Assembly (NCBI GenBank): GCA_964626385.1
Contig: CAZVEO010000028.1
Coordinates: forward strand, 1 to 25,903
Direction: 5' to 3'
DNA length: 25,903 bases
Source: Scybalousia_A sp964626385
GTDB taxonomy: Bacteria; Bacteroidota; Bacteroidia; Bacteroidales; P3
Under the pieces are notes generated by a model. It was not told the origin of the DNA. It saw only the letters and a list, made by a program, of their open reading frames with translations, and did no database searches. Shown piece after piece: positions 24,199-25,903 of the stretch. Numbering within the stretch: position 1 is the stretch's first letter; each line of letters begins with the position of its first letter. The translations under genes and the position numbers were made by a program.

Positions 24199-25353
24199 TT
24201 AGTTTTTCTTTACCTGACCACGTGTCATATCAGTCAATCTTCTTGCAGAAAGTTCTCTACACTCAAACTCAGCATCCTCAAAAGTCATAGGTTGGGGAGG
24301 TGTTTTTTGGGTGAAGGCACTTGCACCTCTCAAAGAACCACATATACCCAACTCTCTTGCTACTTTCAAATAACGTATTGCATCTATAACAACGCCTGCC
24401 GAGTTAGGAGAATCTATAACTGAAAGTCTTGCATCCAAAGTTACAGGAGAACCACCAAAACCCTCTAATTCCAAATGGAAGTTTGCTATCTTATTGTCTT
24501 TGTAATAAGACATATAATTACTTGGACCTGCAAACAAGAAAGAATCTCCTACAGGAATACCTCTAATATCATTTTGACAACGAATAACGTTTTCTTTAGA
24601 TATTTTCTTTGATTTTAAACGATTCTGATTCAACATATTCATAAAATCGGTATTACCACCTACATTTTCTTGAATATGACATTTTACTTTATGACCACGA
24701 GCAAAAGCTAACTCTTGCAACATTTGGGAAAGTATTGAAGCACCAAATTGCGATTTCATATCATCACCAATCAAAGGCAAACCAGCATCAATAAACTTTT
24801 GTTCCCATTCTGGATTGGAAGCAATAAAAACAGGAATACAATTGCAAAAAGCGACTCCTGCATCTATAGCACATTGAGCATAAAACTTAACCGCTTCTTC
24901 CGAGCCAACTGGCATATAATCTATAAGTATATCTGCTTTTGTGTCTTTAAGCACCTTAACAACATCAACTTCTGGTGTTTCGTTATCTACAACGAAAGTT
25001 GTATCCTCTGGGTACTTTTCATAATCCAACATATGTGGTGATACTCCGTCCAAAACAGGAGCTTTCATAACCACAACCTTACTTTTTGGAAATTTGTCAG
25101 GGTCTACTATATTTATTGTGCAGTTTGGTTTGGCATAAATGGCTTTATCAAGCGTCTGACCGACTTTTCTTTTGTCTATATCAAAGGCTGCAACAACCTC
25201 AATGTCCTGGGCAGTATAGCCACCTATACTCTTAGCCATCATTCCTTCTGGAGCATCACTATTATTTTCTCTGTGAGAATAATACTCCAAACCTTGAATA
25301 AGAGAAGAGGCACAATTACCTATACCTGCAATAGCTATTCTTATCTTTTCCAT
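24199..25353 (-). CDS. ino1: Inositol-3-phosphate synthase
   Basis: A 384-residue NAD-dependent enzyme that converts glucose-6-phosphate to myo-inositol-3-phosphate. The NAD-binding start is IRIAIAGIGNCASSLIQG (G10, G12). Family blocks are VVAAFDIDKRKVG, MPVGSEEAVKFYAQCA, CIPVFIASNPEW, GDDMKSQFGAS, NVGGNTDFMNM and LDARLSVIDSPNSAG. Size and motifs match the short actinobacterial/archaeal-type enzyme, not the longer eukaryotic one. In gut Bacteroidota this enzyme feeds inositol phospholipid and sphingolipid head-group synthesis; the other genes of that pathway are not in this window. The gene is monocistronic, with its own -7 element about 85 bases upstream and a strong terminator. Confidence 0.95.
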   Translation of the reverse strand: MEKIRIAIAGIGNCASSLIQGLEYYSHRENNSDAPEGMMAKSIGGYTAQDIEVVAAFDIDKRKVGQTLDKAIYAKPNCTINIVDPDKFPKSKVVVMKAPVLDGVSPHMLDYEKYPEDTTFVVDNETPEVDVVKVLKDTKADILIDYMPVGSEEAVKFYAQCAIDAGVAFCNCIPVFIASNPEWEQKFIDAGLPLIGDDMKSQFGASILSQMLQELAFARGHKVKCHIQENVGGNTDFMNMLNQNRLKSKKISKENVIRCQNDIRGIPVGDSFLFAGPSNYMSYYKDNKIANFHLELEGFGGSPVTLDARLSVIDSPNSAGVVIDAIRYLKVARELGICGSLRGASAFTQKTPPQPMTFEDAEFECRELSARRLTDMTRGQVKKN

Positions 25354-25437
25354 TTATATATTATTTTAAAATACTTTACTTTCTATAAATACGAGGTCTT
25401 TCTGTATCAAAAACTATACCTCTATGTAAAACATTTG

Positions 25438-25445
25438 CAAAAATA
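25438..25445 (-). promoter_or_regulatory. -7 element (TATTTTTG) upstream of ino1
   Basis: On the minus strand TATTTTTG fits TAnnTTTG, giving a leader of roughly 75-80 bases before the ATG at 25353. A TTTG is found 23 bases further upstream (25472-25469), longer than the usual 19-21, so the -33 box is uncertain. Confidence 0.5.
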
Positions 25446-25637
25446 CAAATTCTTTCCAATTTGAGATACAAAATTTTAAATCTTTTTAATATTGCAAAAA
25501 AGATAAACCTATTAAAACAATTTTTTAACATAATTCTTGCTCCTAAATTTACATTATACTTGACAATATTTATCTCTTATTTTACTTTATATATTTCACA
25601 ACCCTCATCTATCAATAAATTGTTTTATAACTTTTAT
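25446..25637. other. AT-rich intergenic stretch with no recognisable gene
   Basis: Very AT-rich sequence between the ino1 promoter region and the right-edge repeat. Short open frames exist but have no start context, codon pattern or family features. No RNA fold stands out. Confidence 0.6.
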
Positions 25638-25663
25638 CAGGCTATGCTTGCAAGCATAGCCTG
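25638..25663. repeat. Perfect 26-base palindrome
   Basis: The left half CAGGCTATGCTTG and its exact reverse complement CAAGCATAGCCTG are joined without a spacer. The palindrome shares the CAGGC...GCCTG arms of the mini-hairpins elsewhere in the repeat and forms the inner end of the right composite copy. Confidence 0.9.
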
Positions 25664-25870
25664 TTTTATAGGGCAGAGCCTTTGCTTTTTTTTCATACGC
25701 TTATGCGTCTATGCTAATCTCTCAAAACCTATGCTAACCTATAACAACTCATAAAAACCTATAAAAAAAGTAACGGCTTTGCCCTAATAAGCCACCCTGT
25801 GGGTGCAGGCTGTGCCTGAAATTTTTTCGGGAAATTTCGTAAATACCTATTTAAAAGCAAAAAATAAGGG
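25638..25870 (+). repeat. Interspersed hairpin repeat, right composite copy
   Basis: In order: the 26-base palindrome; TTTTATAGGGCAGAGCC; two copies of CTATGCTAAYCT (near 25709 and 25729); ACCTATAAAAAAAGTAACGG; GGC-TTT-GCC (25775-25783); CACCC-TGT-GGGTG (25793-25805); CAGGC-TGT-GCCTG (25806-25818); a possible GAAATTT/AAATTTC foldback (25817-25837); and the tail CGTAAATACCTATTTAAAAG. From 25729 onward it aligns with the left-edge copy in opposite orientation. It has no coding potential. Sequence from 25871 to 25903 is unassigned and could still be repeat, because the left copy is cut before that point. Confidence 0.85.
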
Positions 25871-25903
25871 TGCTACTATTGATTATCAACTACTTAACCT
25901 TTT

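Noticed and set aside
25560..25595. TTGACA followed by AT-rich sequence resembling a sigma-70 promoter
   Set aside because: Bacteroidota do not use the TTGACA/TATAAT consensus, there is no TAnnTTTG at the right place, and no gene follows.
25461..25754. Plus-strand open frame of 97 codons at the right edge
   Set aside because: It crosses the palindrome and repeat, has no start context, and its hydrophobic composition follows from AT-rich sequence.
1..25903. CRISPR array, integrase, transposase or phage genes
   Set aside because: No regularly spaced direct repeats and no open frame with transposase, integrase or phage structural motifs were seen on either strand.

Overview
The window is a gene-dense stretch of low-GC chromosome from a Bacteroidota bacterium, probably a Bacteroidales-like lineage. 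The evidence is: promoter -7 elements of the form TAnnTTTG, several with a TTG box 19 bases upstream; the small Bacteroidota protein DUF4295 between rpmG and ftsY; an S46 dipeptidyl-peptidase; a b558-type succinate dehydrogenase/fumarate reductase cytochrome; and a LuxE-like acyl-protein synthetase. Most of the genes are housekeeping or metabolic. No prophage, CRISPR array, transposase or defence island is visible.

Layout. (1) 1-3470, minus strand: a promoter near 3440-3467 reads a secreted coiled-coil protein, tRNA-Pro(CGG), a TPR lipoprotein and purD with very little space between them. (2) 3570-6656, plus strand: an S-adenosylhomocysteine/methylthioadenosine deaminase-like amidohydrolase overlaps a secreted formylglycine-generating-enzyme-like protein, followed by a low-molecular-weight protein tyrosine phosphatase and a small secreted protein. 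(3) 6690-10300, plus strand: promoter, rpmG, DUF4295 (with a near-perfect Shine-Dalgarno), an intrinsic terminator, ftsY, an outer-membrane barrel protein and rimO. (4) 18594-10396, minus strand: five closely spaced genes encoding a nuclease-like/DNA methyltransferase fusion, a nitrilase-family amidase, a LuxE-like synthetase, purine nucleoside phosphorylase and a very large membrane histidine kinase. (5) 18700-23940, plus strand: the S46 peptidase, an orphan and enlarged succinate dehydrogenase cytochrome b, and a BASS-family transporter overlapping a tRNA-dihydrouridine synthase. (6) 25445-24137, minus strand: inositol-3-phosphate synthase with its own terminator. (7) 25446-25903: no gene, but a composite palindromic repeat.

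The most unusual signal is a family of short interspersed repeats built from tiny hairpins of the form GGC-NNN-GCC (plus CACCC-TGT-GGGTG). A composite copy lies at the right edge (25638-25870), an inverted related copy at the left edge (1-125), and a fragment directly in front of the S46 peptidase promoter (18671-18703). The left copy runs into the coding end of purD, so the last 19 residues of PurD appear to be encoded by the repeat. Because both edges fall in copies of the same repeat, the window may be a contig whose assembly stopped at repeats.

Other points worth checking are the restriction-like N-terminal domain on the methyltransferase and that gene's codon use, the sdhC gene without sdhA or sdhB, and the strong Shine-Dalgarno in a phylum that rarely uses one. 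All family assignments are by reading motifs; no database search was run.
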